Positions 44,352-55,600 of a DNA stretch of 64,000 nt are shown one piece after another (position 1 is the first letter of the stretch; each line of letters starts with the position of its first letter). This DNA is from Adiantum capillus-veneris (lineage: Eukaryota > Streptophyta > Polypodiopsida > Polypodiales > Pteridaceae). Location: assembly GCA_014529385.2 (NCBI GenBank), contig CM043945.1, positions 92,546,112 through 92,610,111 on the forward strand. The letters are read 5' to 3'. The translations under genes were made by a program, and so were the position numbers. The notes beneath the pieces are model-generated. The model was not told the DNA's origin, searched no databases, and worked only from the letters and a program-made list of their open reading frames with translations.

Positions 44352-45054
44352 GGCCTGTCGGTGGGAAGAAAACAAGAGGGGAGAGTGAGGTCAAGGGAGT
44401 GTGGATGAGAGGGAAGAGGGAGCCTGGTGAGGTATGGCGGCCCGCCGGTGGACGAGGGAGAGCTAAGAGAGAGAGGATAAAAAAATACAAAAGTGTGGGT
44501 GAGTATAAATAATGCAAGAGAGAGAGAACTCTTGTCCATGCATGGCGGCCCGCCAGTGGAAGAAAGACAGTGGCACCCTGGTTTATGCGCCGATTGGGCC
44601 AGGTGATGCAAAAGCAGGGTAAGTGAGATGGTGGTGGATTGGCGGAGCCGAGCAGGAGAGAGAGAGACCTCTGTCTTCTGGTGATAATGGAGAGATGTGT
44701 GGCCAAATTGGTGGTGGCCCGCCGATGGTTAAGCATAGAGGGGGTGGTGAATGTTTTTATAAAAAAAACTTTTTATCGTCTTTTTTCGGTAATGTGCTTT
44801 TTCCTTCTTGGGGTTGGTTCTTGCGACCACGGCTCCAAAAGCCGGGGCTAATGATGGATAGTGACGCACTATGGCTAGGGGTGCCGCCAGAGTTGGGCCG
44901 CATGGGCCGTAGTGGGGGCAGGGAAAAGAGAGAGAGAATTTGTGGCTCACCAATTTGACCGGGGATTTGTCGAGCCTTCTGGTGGTGTTGTCGTGCTTCG
45001 GGCAGAGGAAAGATAAACCTTTTTTTTTTCTTGATTTTCGAAAATCGGCTATCA

Positions 45055-45600
45055 CAAGCTTCTTATTGAGTTCCGCTGGGCCGCGGAGTGTGACCATGCT
45101 TATGAGTCATTGAAAAAGACCTTGACAAGCTTTCCCATTCTATGAGTTCCCGATTGGAATGTAATTTTCCATGTGCATATTGATGCATTGAACTTTGCTA
45201 TTGGGTGTGTTCTAGCTCAACCAAGAGAACATAAATTGGACTACCCCATTAGCTTTGCAAGTCTTCAATTGAATGATGCTAAGAGGAACTACACCACTAT
45301 AGAGCGGGAAGGTTTAGCTATGATATATGCAATAAAAAAATTTGCTACTACCTTCTTGCCAACAAGTTTGTTTTCTATGTGGATCATCAAACCTTGTTGT
45401 ATCTAGTAAATGAACCTTGTTCCACGGGAAGAATTACACGATGGTTGTTAATCTTCTTGAGTTTGATTTCACCATTATGGTGATACCTGGTAAAAGACAT
45501 GTCATGGCGGATCATTTGTCTTGCATACCCAATGGTGAAGCCCCTAGTGGAGTCGATGAGGAATTGCCCGATACTTTCCTATTCCTAGTCGGAGACCATG
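45055..45600 (+). pseudogene. RNase H of element D
   Basis: Continues the RT of D after the solo LTR (the first four bases are the duplicated CAAG). The connection segment (CDHAYESLKKTLTSFPIL) is followed by VHIDALNFAIGCVLAQ with the catalytic Asp, FASLQLNDAKRNYTTIEREGLAMIYAIKKF, then after a shift VDHQ-like sequence, and finally RHVMADHLSCIPNGEAPSGVDEE. Only one RNase H is seen. Confidence 0.8.
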
Positions 45601-46495
45601 CTTGAATGGAGTGAGAAGATTATGAACTTTTTAGTTAATGGTTTTCCACCCAAGGAGCTTCATATAAGGATATAGCTTGAAAAGTGTTAAAAGAATGTGA
45701 ACCTTATTCTCTCATTGCAGGAACTCTCTACAAGCTAGGGAAGGACAATATTCTTAGACGTTGTGCTCGTGAGGATGAGTATTTATACATACTGCAAGAA
45801 GCCCACATGGGTATAGCCGGAGGACATTTCTTAGGGAAACTAACTGCTAGAAAGGTGTTGCAATCAAGCTATTGGTGGCCTACCTTATAATTCAAGGATG
45901 CATCACTTTTTGCAAAAGGATGTGATGAATGCCAATGTTACAAGACCACACAAGGAAAGGATAAGATGCCCTTACATCCTATTAAAGTGACTCAACCATT
46001 TGAAAAATGGGGTTTAGACTTTGTAGGCCCAATTAGTCTGGCAGTTCGTAACACTTAATCTCGATATATTATCATTCCCACTGACTATGTGACAAAGTGG
46101 ACGGAAGCCAGGGCGACATGTAAGGCTGATGTAAGGTCAATTGCCAAGTTTCTCTTTGAGAAATTATTACAAGATTTGGTTGTCCCTTTGAGAGTGTGAG
46201 TGACAACGGTACTCATTTTGTAAATGGAGTGATAACGGAACTCACAACAAACTTCATGATAGCCCATCATAAGTCCACGCCTTGTTATCCACAAGCAAAT
46301 GGCCAAGCTGAGAGTACTAACAAGACCTTGATTTCTATCTTGACCAAAACAGTCAAAGCTCATTGCATAGATTGGGATTTGAAGTTGACATCAATTCTAT
46401 GGGCTTATTGTACTTCTTATAAAGTGGCTATTAATTGTACACCATTCAAAATGGTATATGGCCAAGAAACACAGTTATGCCATGAGAATTTGTAG
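45601..46495 (+). pseudogene. Integrase zinc module and core of element D
   Basis: WSEKIMNFLVNGFPPKEL leads to a single H2C2 module (ECEPYSLIAGTLYKLGKDN, HMGIAGGHF, CDECQ). The core has Asp in KWGLDFVGPI, Asp in SDNGTHFV (after a frameshift near 46175) and Glu in ANGQAESTNK. Stops at 45602-45604, 45888-45890 and 46057-46059 break it. Compared with element 2 there is no additional H2C2 module between RNase H and this one. Confidence 0.85.
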
Positions 46496-47031
46496 TTCCT
46501 AGTCTGCGCGTAGCTTCACAAGAAGGTTGGGATGGTAACCCTTTAGTTGAGCGTTTATATATCCTTAAAAGGTTAGATGAAGAAAGACAATTGGTTGTGC
46601 AAAATGCACTTGTGGAGAAAGATAGGAGGAAGAAATGGTTTGACCGTCATCTAAAGAACAAAGATATCAATGTTGGTGATAAAGTCCTTATATATGGAGT
46701 GCATAACAAAAAGAACAAGTTGAAATATGTGGGAAAAGGACCATATACAGTATGCAAAATCACCCCACAAAGTACCATTTGTGTGGAAACTCTTGAGGCA
46801 GTTGAAACTAATGGATTCCTTAATGGGAGAAAATTTAAAAGATACTATGATCCTTTAAGCCAAGAGGAGCTACGTGCAATCCATAAAAAAAAGGCAGCCA
46901 AGACACAAACAGAATTGAAGAAAATACAAGCTCAAGCTAAGGCTAAGGAGAGACAACAACGCATAAGACGCCAACCAAAGGCCAACCTTGGAGTTACACA
47001 TGCATTCCATATTGAAACAAATGATGATTGA
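46496..47031 (+). pseudogene. Integrase C-terminal region of element D
   Basis: From about 46500 the frame of 46591-47031 reads PSLRVASQEGWDGNPLVERL and continues to a TGA at 47029-47031. It has KDINVGDKVLIYG, the GPY-type KGPYTVCKI, and a long basic tail (IHKKKAAKTQTELKKIQAQAK). No chromodomain is seen. The TGA lies in the same frame as the retropepsin-like domain that follows, so the two were probably one polyprotein. Confidence 0.82.
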
Positions 47032-47406
47032 TTAGACTCTAACACACCTCTACGATACCCTATTGAACTAAATAGCGCATATGGGAAAGTGCTATATAAC
47101 GCCTTGCGAGACACGGGTGCTAAATATAATCTGTTTTCATATGGGGTGTGGTGTCAGTTGGGAAAGCCATCTCTATCTGAGAGTACTATCCAAGTCAAGG
47201 GTGTCAACAAGAAAAGAACTACGATTTTTGGTATCTGGCACACTTCTGTCAGTTATGACAACGGGGTTGTAGTTCAAGACTTTTTGGTCATGCCTATTGG
47301 AACTATGGAAGGTCATATAAACCTAGGACGCACGTGGATGATAGCGAACAAATGCAGTATTGATCAATGCAAAAACAACCTCTTGGCCCTGTCACTCAAG
47401 GCATAG
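47032..47406 (+). pseudogene. Second retropepsin-like domain, downstream of integrase (element D)
   Basis: In frame with the integrase tail after a single TGA. The segment GKVLYNALRDTGAKYNLFSYGV has the retropepsin active-site pattern Asp-Thr-Gly-Ala (Asp at 47110) followed by the usual Asn-Phe-like and Ser residues. About 65 residues on, GHINLGRTWMIANKCSID (47311-47364) matches the closing ILGRPWLxxxxAxID of plant gypsy proteases. Length, start and end fit a whole retropepsin. Element D already has a protease before RT (39716-40040), so this is a second one. The active-site triplet is better preserved here than upstream. A related module is at 20789-21060 in element 2. Confidence 0.78.
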
Positions 47407-48220
47407 TCCCTGAGATGTTACCTCCTGAGGAAATAAAACAAAAAATAGTGCATGTCCAGGAGGTTGAACCATATGTCCCTATAGCCCAACTCTCTAGATC
47501 TTCAACTTCTGTGGTTGAAACAAAGCTTGAGACACACAAGGTGCATCCTAATATAATGAAAAAAACATATAAGTGGTTCCCAATAGCTTCTTTAGCGACC
47601 ATGGCTGATGCTAAAAAACAGGAGCCTTGTAAGAAACGCCCCACTCGCTCCCAAAAATGTAAGAAAACGTTGCATTGGATTCCTAAATGACTATTGGAAG
47701 CCCAAGGCTACTATCAAGGAAATGATCATATCTAGGTGCCAAAACGTAAATTGTGTTCTTACATGTCCCCCTGACCCATGTGAGTCAAATATTGTGACGA
47801 TAAAACCGATTGAAGATCGTGGGAAAGGAAAGATCACAAAACACTTTACACGTGATCCGGAGCTAGTTGGGTACCCAAGCGAGAAAGGCTTGTTTCGCTC
47901 AGCTCAACCATAGAAAAAATGAATGAAGCTTCTTGCTCTTCATTTAGTTCATATACGAAAATAGAAGCTTCGACACGACCTCCACCTACCATTGTACATA
48001 TCCATACAAACAAGAAAGAGTTTTCACCTCCCGTTGTAAGTTCACCACCTACAACAACGTTGCAAATAAAATCATGGGAGAGTACCTTACCACCCTTGAA
48101 ACTAGATGAAAGGCCTAGGGAAGTCGAAAACTATTGGTCAAAGTCTTCAACCAAGAAAACTTGGAACAATTGGTTTCAAAAGGTGGTGACAACATCATTC
48201 CAAAAGGTATGATCTACCCA
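47407..48220 (+). pseudogene. Post-protease C-terminal tail of element D
   Basis: Broken frames at 47367-47690, 47608-47913 and 47919-48212. Peptides such as YKWFPIASLATMADAKKQ, GKGKITKHFTRDPELVGY and TTTLQIKSWESTLPPLKLDE look like genuine coding sequence, but no domain is recognised. The tail reaches the polypurine tract. Confidence 0.45.
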
Positions 48221-48233
48221 AGGAAGGGGGGAG
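48221..48233 (+). promoter_or_regulatory. Polypurine tract of element D
   Basis: AGGAAGGGGGGAG directly before TGTTTGTTGACATCC, the 3' LTR start. Confidence 0.8.
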
Positions 48234-48480
48234 TGTTTGTTGACATCCATCATTCACTTGCTCCCCTCTTAACCTTCCTCCCTGACCTCTCAATCTTCAA
48301 TCTTAGGGAATGTATATATAAAGCCTTATACTCAGAAAAACCAAAATAAAAAAGTAAAAGAGCAAGAGTCACCAAACAAAAGTCTGGAAACCTATAAGTT
48401 CTATATATGACACCATTATGCATAAGGACACAAGATTTTGACATGACCCGTATAATATTTGCACACTAACCGTCATCTAT
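48234..48480 (+). repeat. 3' LTR of element D (right end uncertain)
   Basis: Starts TGTTTGTTGACATCC. A TATA box (TATATATAAA, 48313-48322) lies about 80 bases in. There is no 5' LTR in the window to define the end. A possible splice acceptor (TGTGTGTGCAG) ends at 48492. Confidence 0.55.
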
Positions 48481-48495
48481 ATGTGTGTGCAGAAT

Positions 48496-48918
48496 ATGGC
48501 TAGTAAGATAGAGTCATCCACTCCTACCTTGGGTCAAAGGTACCCTCTTTACTTTTCACAAGTGTTTCACATAGTCTACCCGGTGCTTGCATAATGGGAT
48601 TTGGTAGGTACGCTAGCTTGTGAGAGGAATTTCAAGGAGTTAGAATGGTTGATACGTCTCTTGACCATGACTGATCCATACTTAGTAGAGAGCGTCTCTC
48701 CCATTGCACAAGCCTACCCTTTTGACCAAGATGGCTATAGACGTCTTGTGACCTTCTTAGTAAACATTTGTGTCTCTAATGATGAAGAAGATTTAAATGA
48801 TTACACGGATGGCACATACGTTCTCATGGATGATGACTTTGTTTTTCTCGATGATGACAAGGATAGGGGTTTAGTCTTAGGGTTACCTCCCCATCTCTAC
48901 AATATCCTGGTCCCTTGA
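48496..48918 (+). pseudogene. Small unknown ORF right of element D LTR
   Basis: A 140-codon frame from ATG 48496 (MASKIESSTPTLGQRYPLYF) to TGA 48916-48918, with one TAA at 48592-48594. It contains ERNFKELEWLIRLLTMTDPY, an acidic stretch (NDEEDLNDYTDGTYVLMDDD) and GLPPHLYNIL. I do not recognise it. Its position just after a LTR and a possible splice acceptor suggests a leader or pre-gag ORF. A G run (48928-48936, GTAAGGGGGGGGTG) follows at once and looks like a polypurine tract, so a very small LTR derivative is possible. Confidence 0.45.
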
Positions 48919-49994
48919 TTCTGTAAGGGGGGGGTGCGAATAAATAGGTTAGGGTTGGTGCCTCTTCCCACTGATGTGCCTCCTAGAGGTATTCTTTGTG
49001 TTTTCTAGTGTGTACACGAACGTGTTGCTGTTGTTAGGATTTTGAACTTCATGGAATCTTTCTCTCCTTCACTCTTCGAATCAAGCACGATCATCAACCC
49101 GAATAGGTGTTTCTTGTCCATTAGCATTGCCTCTTGTATTCTTTTTTTTGCATCCATGTTTGTTTGCTTTAAATGGATTGGTAGCACAATATTCAACACA
49201 TTTTCTTAGATTAAACATTAGATTTTATATAATTTTTTGTCATGATTCCTTATCTAAGTTTCAGAATCAAGCAGTCGGACTAAGCTAGTTTGACTAAGTT
49301 AGGAGTTAGCGATCTTCTCTTAATACCATGGGGAATGTCTTCCTAATAATCAATGGCTACTTTAGGCTCTTAGTCCTATTTAGGCAACATTGTGTGCAAT
49401 GTACTAGGGCTTTCTAGTGGGCTTAATCCCTATTAACCTTTAGCTTAAGTATTATAAAGGGAGTTTACTAGTGTGATGAGCCTGGAGAGTAACAGTGTCA
49501 TATGACCCCCCACAAGTTACAAAATTGAAATGCTAAAAAACAAACAATCAAAAAAATTTCAAAAGTACCACAATGTAAAATCTTAATTTGGTAGTACACT
49601 CACATGTATTGCCTATGATACTAGAGCCCTATGGTTCCCAATGTGGGCACTTTTCTTTGAAAAGCAAAAAATCCAAGGCTTACAAAATAAGCGCACACAT
49701 CAAAATTGAATCAATGTGAAAAGACTTTGAGGGGTCAAAGAAAAGGTAATAAGTGAGGTGATGATTTCATAAGAAATTCCTTTTATTGTAGCTTAACTAC
49801 AAGGTCTTCTAGGTATAGCCTCTAGGCGTACCACTTATCGTATTTTACAGTAGTTTTGCAGCGATCGGTCACTATGGGCGTCCATGTGTGAATGGGCCAA
49901 ACTCTTATAAAATGTCCATTTCACCTAAAAATTCTCATTCTCTGAGGTGTAAGCTAAGAAGTGCTCTTGCTCCATCTCTGTATCCTTCTCCTTC
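48919..49994. other. Non-coding region with a TATA-like site
   Basis: About 1.1 kb without a convincing ORF. A TATAAAGGG lies at about 49453-49461 after a CT-rich stretch, compatible with a degraded LTR promoter. Confidence 0.35.
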
Positions 49995-50008
49995 GTGTGT
50001 GTGTGTGT

Positions 50009-50106
<98 letters not shown>
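49995..50106. repeat. (GT)n(GA)n compound microsatellite
   Basis: GT run to about 50073 (one GG interruption near 50010), then GA run to 50106. The neighbouring ORFs are artefacts of it. Confidence 0.97.
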
Positions 50107-50107
<1 letters not shown>

Positions 50108-50390
50108 ATTGCAACAGCATGGGCGGCGGTGAGGCGGTTGAGCGCGACATCGACAATAGCTCCTTCTTCTTCGTAGCACAGGATCCTTCTTGACGGAAGC
50201 ATTGAGCGATGAGTGACACACCCCTACCCCTTTGATCTTGCTAGGATCTTCTAGTTGTGTGTTTGTAGCCTTTCAAGGCTCACACACAGTGCACAGGCAA
50301 GTTCCCAACTTTGACACGTACGGCAAATCGTACAAGAGTACACGTCCACTTTATGCTAAATTCATCAGGTAAATTGTATCCCGACAGTGC

Positions 50391-50575
50391 CGTCGGTGCC
50401 CCAATTAAGAGGGGAGTCTCACGTGCCATGTATCTTGTGTCTCAAGGAAGACAAAGCCGAGAATAGCAAGCGGCTTACACACGCCATGCACATCGAGAAT
50501 AGATGACAGTTGAGCTAAGTTTATAAAGGGGTGCTCCCACGCCCAAAAGGAGGCCCCAGTTTTGCATGTGAGGGT
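50391..50575 (+). repeat. Repeat block H, copy 2, with TATA box
   Basis: Matches 29369-29490 but retains about 75 additional bases with a TATA box (GTTTATAAAGGGG, about 50519-50531). It lies upstream of the exon-like sequence that element B interrupts, so it may be that locus's promoter or part of a dispersed repeat. Confidence 0.7.
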
Positions 50576-50714
50576 TCTTTTTGGGGCCGGGGAGGAAGGA
50601 GGAGGCTTTTTCTTTGGGGAAGGAGGTGAAGGGAGCTCTCTAGGAGGAAGGAGCGGGATTTTTATTGAACAAAGGGAGCCAGGTGGAGCTCTCAAGGTAG
50701 GAAGAGAGATTCTC
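50576..50714 (+). other. Left part of the locus interrupted by element B
   Basis: A frame around GGGFFFGEGGEGSSLGGRSG runs to GREIL at the insertion point, and joins in frame with LGKKTQAEEELNEEL on the far side (59464). The Gly-rich part is purine-rich and may be leader rather than protein. Whether it is translated is unknown. Confidence 0.35.
50710..50714. other. Left target-site duplication TTCTC of element B
   Basis: Exact match to 59459-59463, directly outside both LTRs. Confidence 0.95.
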
Positions 50715-52298
50715 TGTAATGGAATTTGCCTATTCAATTTGAGAATAGCGGAATTTAATGAGAGTACTTTCAAGAAATGATTTTGTGAGCATAGCGGGTA
50801 GACATAATTGAAGATAGCAACATAATCATAGCAATTAGTTAACTTGGCATAGACAATACTTTTGCAAGAGAGAGAGTTTAGAGAACATGACAACAATTGA
50901 GGACCGGATTTATGTGGAGCCGGTCCCCCCTCCAATAGGCATTTGTATTATGATTTCTCCCATAAAGAGAGACTTGTTACAATACAGTCTTTGTGTTCCT
51001 TGTGACCTAGGTGATGTCATGAAGATGGAAGGCTTCATGCACCACAAACATAACATAAACTTGAAGAAAGCTTTAACTATCCCAAGCCTCAGTCCCAAGA
51101 CCTCAAACACCTTCGAAGGTGGAGAGAGCTAGCAGGGAATGAGGGTAGGGAAGAGGAAGAAGAAACATTTCGTAGGAGAAAGAATTAGTTCCTCACTTAT
51201 CATACTCTTGTTGCTAGCATACATAATAGCATAGTAATGAAGAAGAAGGATATGGAAAGCTTAAGCATTGAAGCATGGCTCTTGGTTGGATTTGCACTCC
51301 ATAGCCAAGAGTGTTGGTGTAGGCTCTCAACCTCTACTTGCTTGGAGAGGGAGCTCTTGCACTTTGCATATCACACAATGAGAGTGCTTGTGAGTGTGTG
51401 TGGGTGAGTATACCCCCTAGGCACCCCCCTAGCTTGCTTGGGTCGACCCCCCTTGTAGCTCATGCCTGAAGCTCATTGGACCCTTCCAGGCCTAGCCAAT
51501 CACAAGCAAGAGCCATTACAAGCAACATGGGTAGCCTTGGGACAAGTGTCCCCCTTTCCCCTTTGAGAGAGAGGACTTGATAAATGCTAAAACAATTAGA
51601 TAATTCATGTAATTTATCATTGGACCCCTTTGAAGCCTAGCCAATAGGCTTCAAGCAACACATGAAGGTAACATGGGTAGGGGCCTGACATGTGTCCTTG
51701 CTGCCTCTTCAAGTTGGGCTTCCCTTGTGTGTGTGAGTGGGTGTTCTCTCTCTAGCCCCTAGGAAAAGGGCTCGCCCCCCCTCTTGTAGGAATGCTTTTG
51801 ACTTTTAGGTGATCAAGCACCTTACTCACCAAGCATGACAAAGCACTTGAACTAGGGGGTGTTCCCACAAGCATCTCAGGCAAGCTTCTCAAGGCACCTC
51901 AAGTACTTTAATCATGCAGCAAGTCAAGCACCTCAAGCATGGAGCCAGTCAAGCACCTCAAGCATGAAAAACACCTCAAGCATGACAAGCACCTCGAGCT
52001 TGGGCCGGGTTCCCACCTCAAGCTCAGCCCTAGCTTACTTAAGGTCAAAGGACTTTTACACACATTTATTGGAGGTCTTCAATGAAGCTAACCCTAAGGT
52101 CTTATGCTCCATTGGTTAGCCTTGCTCTTTGATAGACCATCTCCCTTTTGGGCCCCTTTACCATTGGCCCCGTGTTGAGATAGATCTATAAGCACATACC
52201 TATATCTTAACACTTGTTCCCGTTTATTCTCCCACATTAAGTGATCAATTTAATATGAGAAAATCATTTGGGTTAGTTAGATATTAGATTTTATGACA
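50715..52298 (-). repeat. 3' LTR of element B (1584 bp)
   Basis: Direct repeat of 57856-59458. It contains a short tandem array (unit CAAGCACCTCAAGCATGA, about 51900-52010) with one unit fewer than the 5' LTR. Confidence 0.95.
51900..52015. repeat. 18-bp tandem/interspersed units in element B LTR
   Basis: CAAGCACCTCAAGCATG and variants repeat several times; the same array in the 5' LTR (about 59040-59160) has one more unit. The ORFs at 51859 and 59001 are readings of it. Confidence 0.85.
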
Positions 52299-52316
52299 TT
52301 ACCTCTCTCTTGAAAT
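52299..52316 (-). promoter_or_regulatory. Polypurine tract of element B
   Basis: On the minus strand TTTCAAGAGAGAGGTAA precedes the 3' LTR (TGTCATAAAATC). It is purine-rich with the LTR abutting, as expected. Confidence 0.75.
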
Positions 52317-52658
52317 CATAGTCGTCCTCGACTATGAGGTAGAAAAGATAAAGTCTTAGTCATTAGTCAATCGTACTTAGCGGGTAAAGGATCCCTTTTT
52401 ACCCTATGACATCTTTCCAAGATGGATGACTAATCCATTTGGTGCTTGGGAGACATAGCTGCCGCAAGCATGTCTGCTCTTTAGTCCATTTTATTCTCCC
52501 AAAGTAGAGTGACAAATTCTACTTGGTGTTTGAGAGACGTCGTCATCACAAACATGATTCTAAGCATGCATACTAGTTAAATTTTGTGCACAATTAAAAA
52601 GAGGACTAGTCATATAAGACAAAAACATGAGTTATTTAAAAGAAATTTGTACATTTGC
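52317..52658 (-). other. 3' untranslated part of element B
   Basis: About 340 bases between the gag-pol stop and the polypurine tract, with no ORF. Confidence 0.7.
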
Positions 52659-55600
52659 TTACTCTAATGTAGCATTGTAAGCATTGACAAGGTTCATACT
52701 ATCCTTAAGTTGTACTCCTTGCATCCATTTAGCATCTTCAAAAGGATAATTTTTGAACTTAATAAGATACCGTCGGATAATCTTACCATGTCGTAGTACC
52801 TTGTCTTCATGCCAAAGGATAGCTTCGGGTTGTAGCACCTCTTCTTGGTCTTCAACTTCGGGAGGGTCTTCAATAATTGGTTCAATTGGTGGCTCTCCTT
52901 TGTAGGGCTTAAGTAAGCTTACATGAAAGGCATTGTGTATAAGCCAATGGTTGGGCAACTTGAGTTGATAAGCCGTCTCATTGATAGGCTTCAAGATTTG
53001 GAAAGGACCATAGTATCTTTTTGCTAGTTTAGCATAATACTTTTGATGGCCCGTAGGATTTTTGCCCGTTGTTTGCCTTAATCGAGCCTTAGGAAACTTG
53101 AGTAAGACCCAATCATTTTCTTTGAACATTAAGGCTCTTCTGTGCTTATCAGCAGCAGCTTTTTGCCTTTGTTGAGAGATGGCTATAGCCTCCCTAATCT
53201 TTTGAAAAGATTCTTGTAGGTCACGGCTATACTCATCGGCGGCGAAGATTTTCCCATGTACTTTCAGTAGCAAGGGACTTTTAGGTCTTCCTTCTATGAT
53301 CTCGAAAGGTGCTTTGCCCGTAGAAGTATGTACAGTATTATTGTAGGCATACTCTACTAGCGGTAAATACTTTTCCCATTGTGAGCGTTGATCTACTTCG
53401 GTAACATAAGTCTTGAGTAGATCGAGTATCGTAAGATTGGCTATCTCACTTTGGCCATCCGTTTGTGGGTGATAGGCCGAAGAGAAATTCAATCTTGTTC
53501 CTAGATTTTCAAAGAGACCTTTCCAGAAATTACTGGTCATTCTAGGATCTCTATCTGACACGATGGATGTGGGTAATCCATGGTGTTTGAAAATCTGAGA
53601 TATGAAGAGAGTTGCCATTTGATGTGCCTTAATAGTCTTTTTGACAGGAATAAAATGTGCTTGCTTGCTAAACCTGTCGACTATTGTCCATATTCCTGTA
53701 TTCCCATGGATAGACTTGGGTAATCCAAAGATGAAATCCATGGATATACTCTCCCATGGTGAATTTGGAATAGGCAATGGCTGGAGTAATCCAGGTTGCT
53801 TCCCTCTATCATACTTGGTCTTTTGGCATACTACACATTTTGAAACATACTCTTGTATGTCCACTTTCATGGTAGGCCAATAGAAATACGTCTCTACTCC
53901 TCGGAGAGTAGGTTGAATACCTCTATGCCCTGCATATGGAGGAGCATGGGATTCATACATAACCTTCTCACGAAGGGAATGGGTAACACATAGCCTATTT
54001 CCGTGAAGAAGATAACCATCCTGCAAGGTGAATGGTTCCTCTTTCTTCCCCAAAGCAAGGGCTGACATTATGTCTCTAAAGTCAGGGTTAGTAGCATACT
54101 CATCTATCATAGAGGATAGATCATTGTGAGTAGCAATAGACACCGCATTAACTTTTGGTCGTCGTGAAAGTGCATCGGCAACTTGATTGTGCTTACCAGC
54201 TATGTGAGCAATATGAAAATTAAATTGCGAAAGAAAATTTGCCCACCTCATTTGTTTGTCAGAAAGCTTGGTTTGCGTCATGAAATACTTGAGACTTTGG
54301 TGGTCGGTTCGTAGGATAAATGGAGTCCCCAATAGGTAGTGCTTCCATGTGTCTAGGGCATGTAGAACAGCTAAAAGCTCTTTCTCATAAATGCCCAAGA
54401 CTCGTTCATCACCATTGAGCCTTCGGCTCTCATATGCTATGGTATGCCCTTCTTGAAGCAAAACCGCTCCAAGGCAATCACCACAAGCATCACATTGGAC
54501 CTCAAAGGGCTTTGAGAGATCCGGAAGCACAAGGACTGGTTGGGAAGTAAGCTTCTCTTTGAGTTTTTCAAAAGCATTTTGCTCCTTAGCAGTCCATACA
54601 AACTTAACGTTCTTCTTGGTTAAGTCGTGTAGTGGTCCTGCCACTTGAGAGAATTTTGCTATGAAGCGTCTATAGTATGCACACATACCAATAAAGCTTC
54701 TTAGCTCATGTAGATTCCTTGGGTTAGGCCATGATTTTATTACCTCTAACTTTGATGGATCCATACGAATACCATCGTGAGAGATAATATGGCCTAGATA
54801 TTGAATCTCTTGAAGGAAGAATTCACTTTTCTTTTGGTTGAGAAAAAGTTTGTTCTCCCTCAAGGCTTGAAAAATCACTTGGAGATGTTGCTTATGTTCC
54901 TCCAAAGACTTGGAGTAGATGATGATATCATCGAAGAACACTCCAGTGAATTTTCGATATGGTCTAAAAATTTTCTCCATCAAACGATTGAACGTAGCTA
55001 GTGCATTAGTCAAGCCAAAAGGCATGACTAGATATTCATAAAGACCAAATGTTGTGCGAAACGCGGTCTTTAAGATATCCTCATCCACTATCCTTATTTG
55101 ATGATAGCCACTCTTAAGGTCAATCCTACTGAAGTAGGTAGAGCCTTGTAGCTTATCAAACAGATCTTCTACCCGAGGTACGGGAAATCTGTTTTTAATA
55201 GTGATATGGTTTAGTGCTCGATAGTCCACACACATACGGTATGTACCATCTTTCTTTTGCACTAAAAGGACTGGAGAACAAAAGGGAGAGGAACTAGGCC
55301 TCACCATCCCTTTGTCTACCAGCTCTTGTACTTGCCTCATGATCTCCTCTTGTTGAGCTTGTGAGACTCGATAAGGAGGTTTGTTAGGCGGTGAGCTTCC
55401 TGGAAGGAGCTCAATACGATGGTCATCATCCCCTCGTTTTGGAGGTAGGTCCATAGGGATATCATCGATGAACACATCTTGGAATCCTTTTAGAAAAGTA
55501 GACAAGTCTAACTCTTCTTGATTCCTATCATTTTCATTTGATGAAACATTATTAGCTTTTAGAGACTCTTTGACATAAATCATGTACGTAGAAACTGAGC

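Noticed and set aside
49888-50221. Overlapping ORFs of about 100 codons on both strands
   Set aside because: They are produced by the (GT)n(GA)n compound microsatellite.
50887-51132. ORF beginning MTTIEDRIYVEPVPPP, also at 58028-58273
   Set aside because: Repeated only as part of the element B LTRs, lies on the strand opposite to the element's transcription and has no known domain. I considered a captured gene but found no support.
51859-52119. ORF MFPQASQASFSRHLKYF, also at 59001-59279
   Set aside because: Translation of the tandem units in the element B LTRs; no coding feature.
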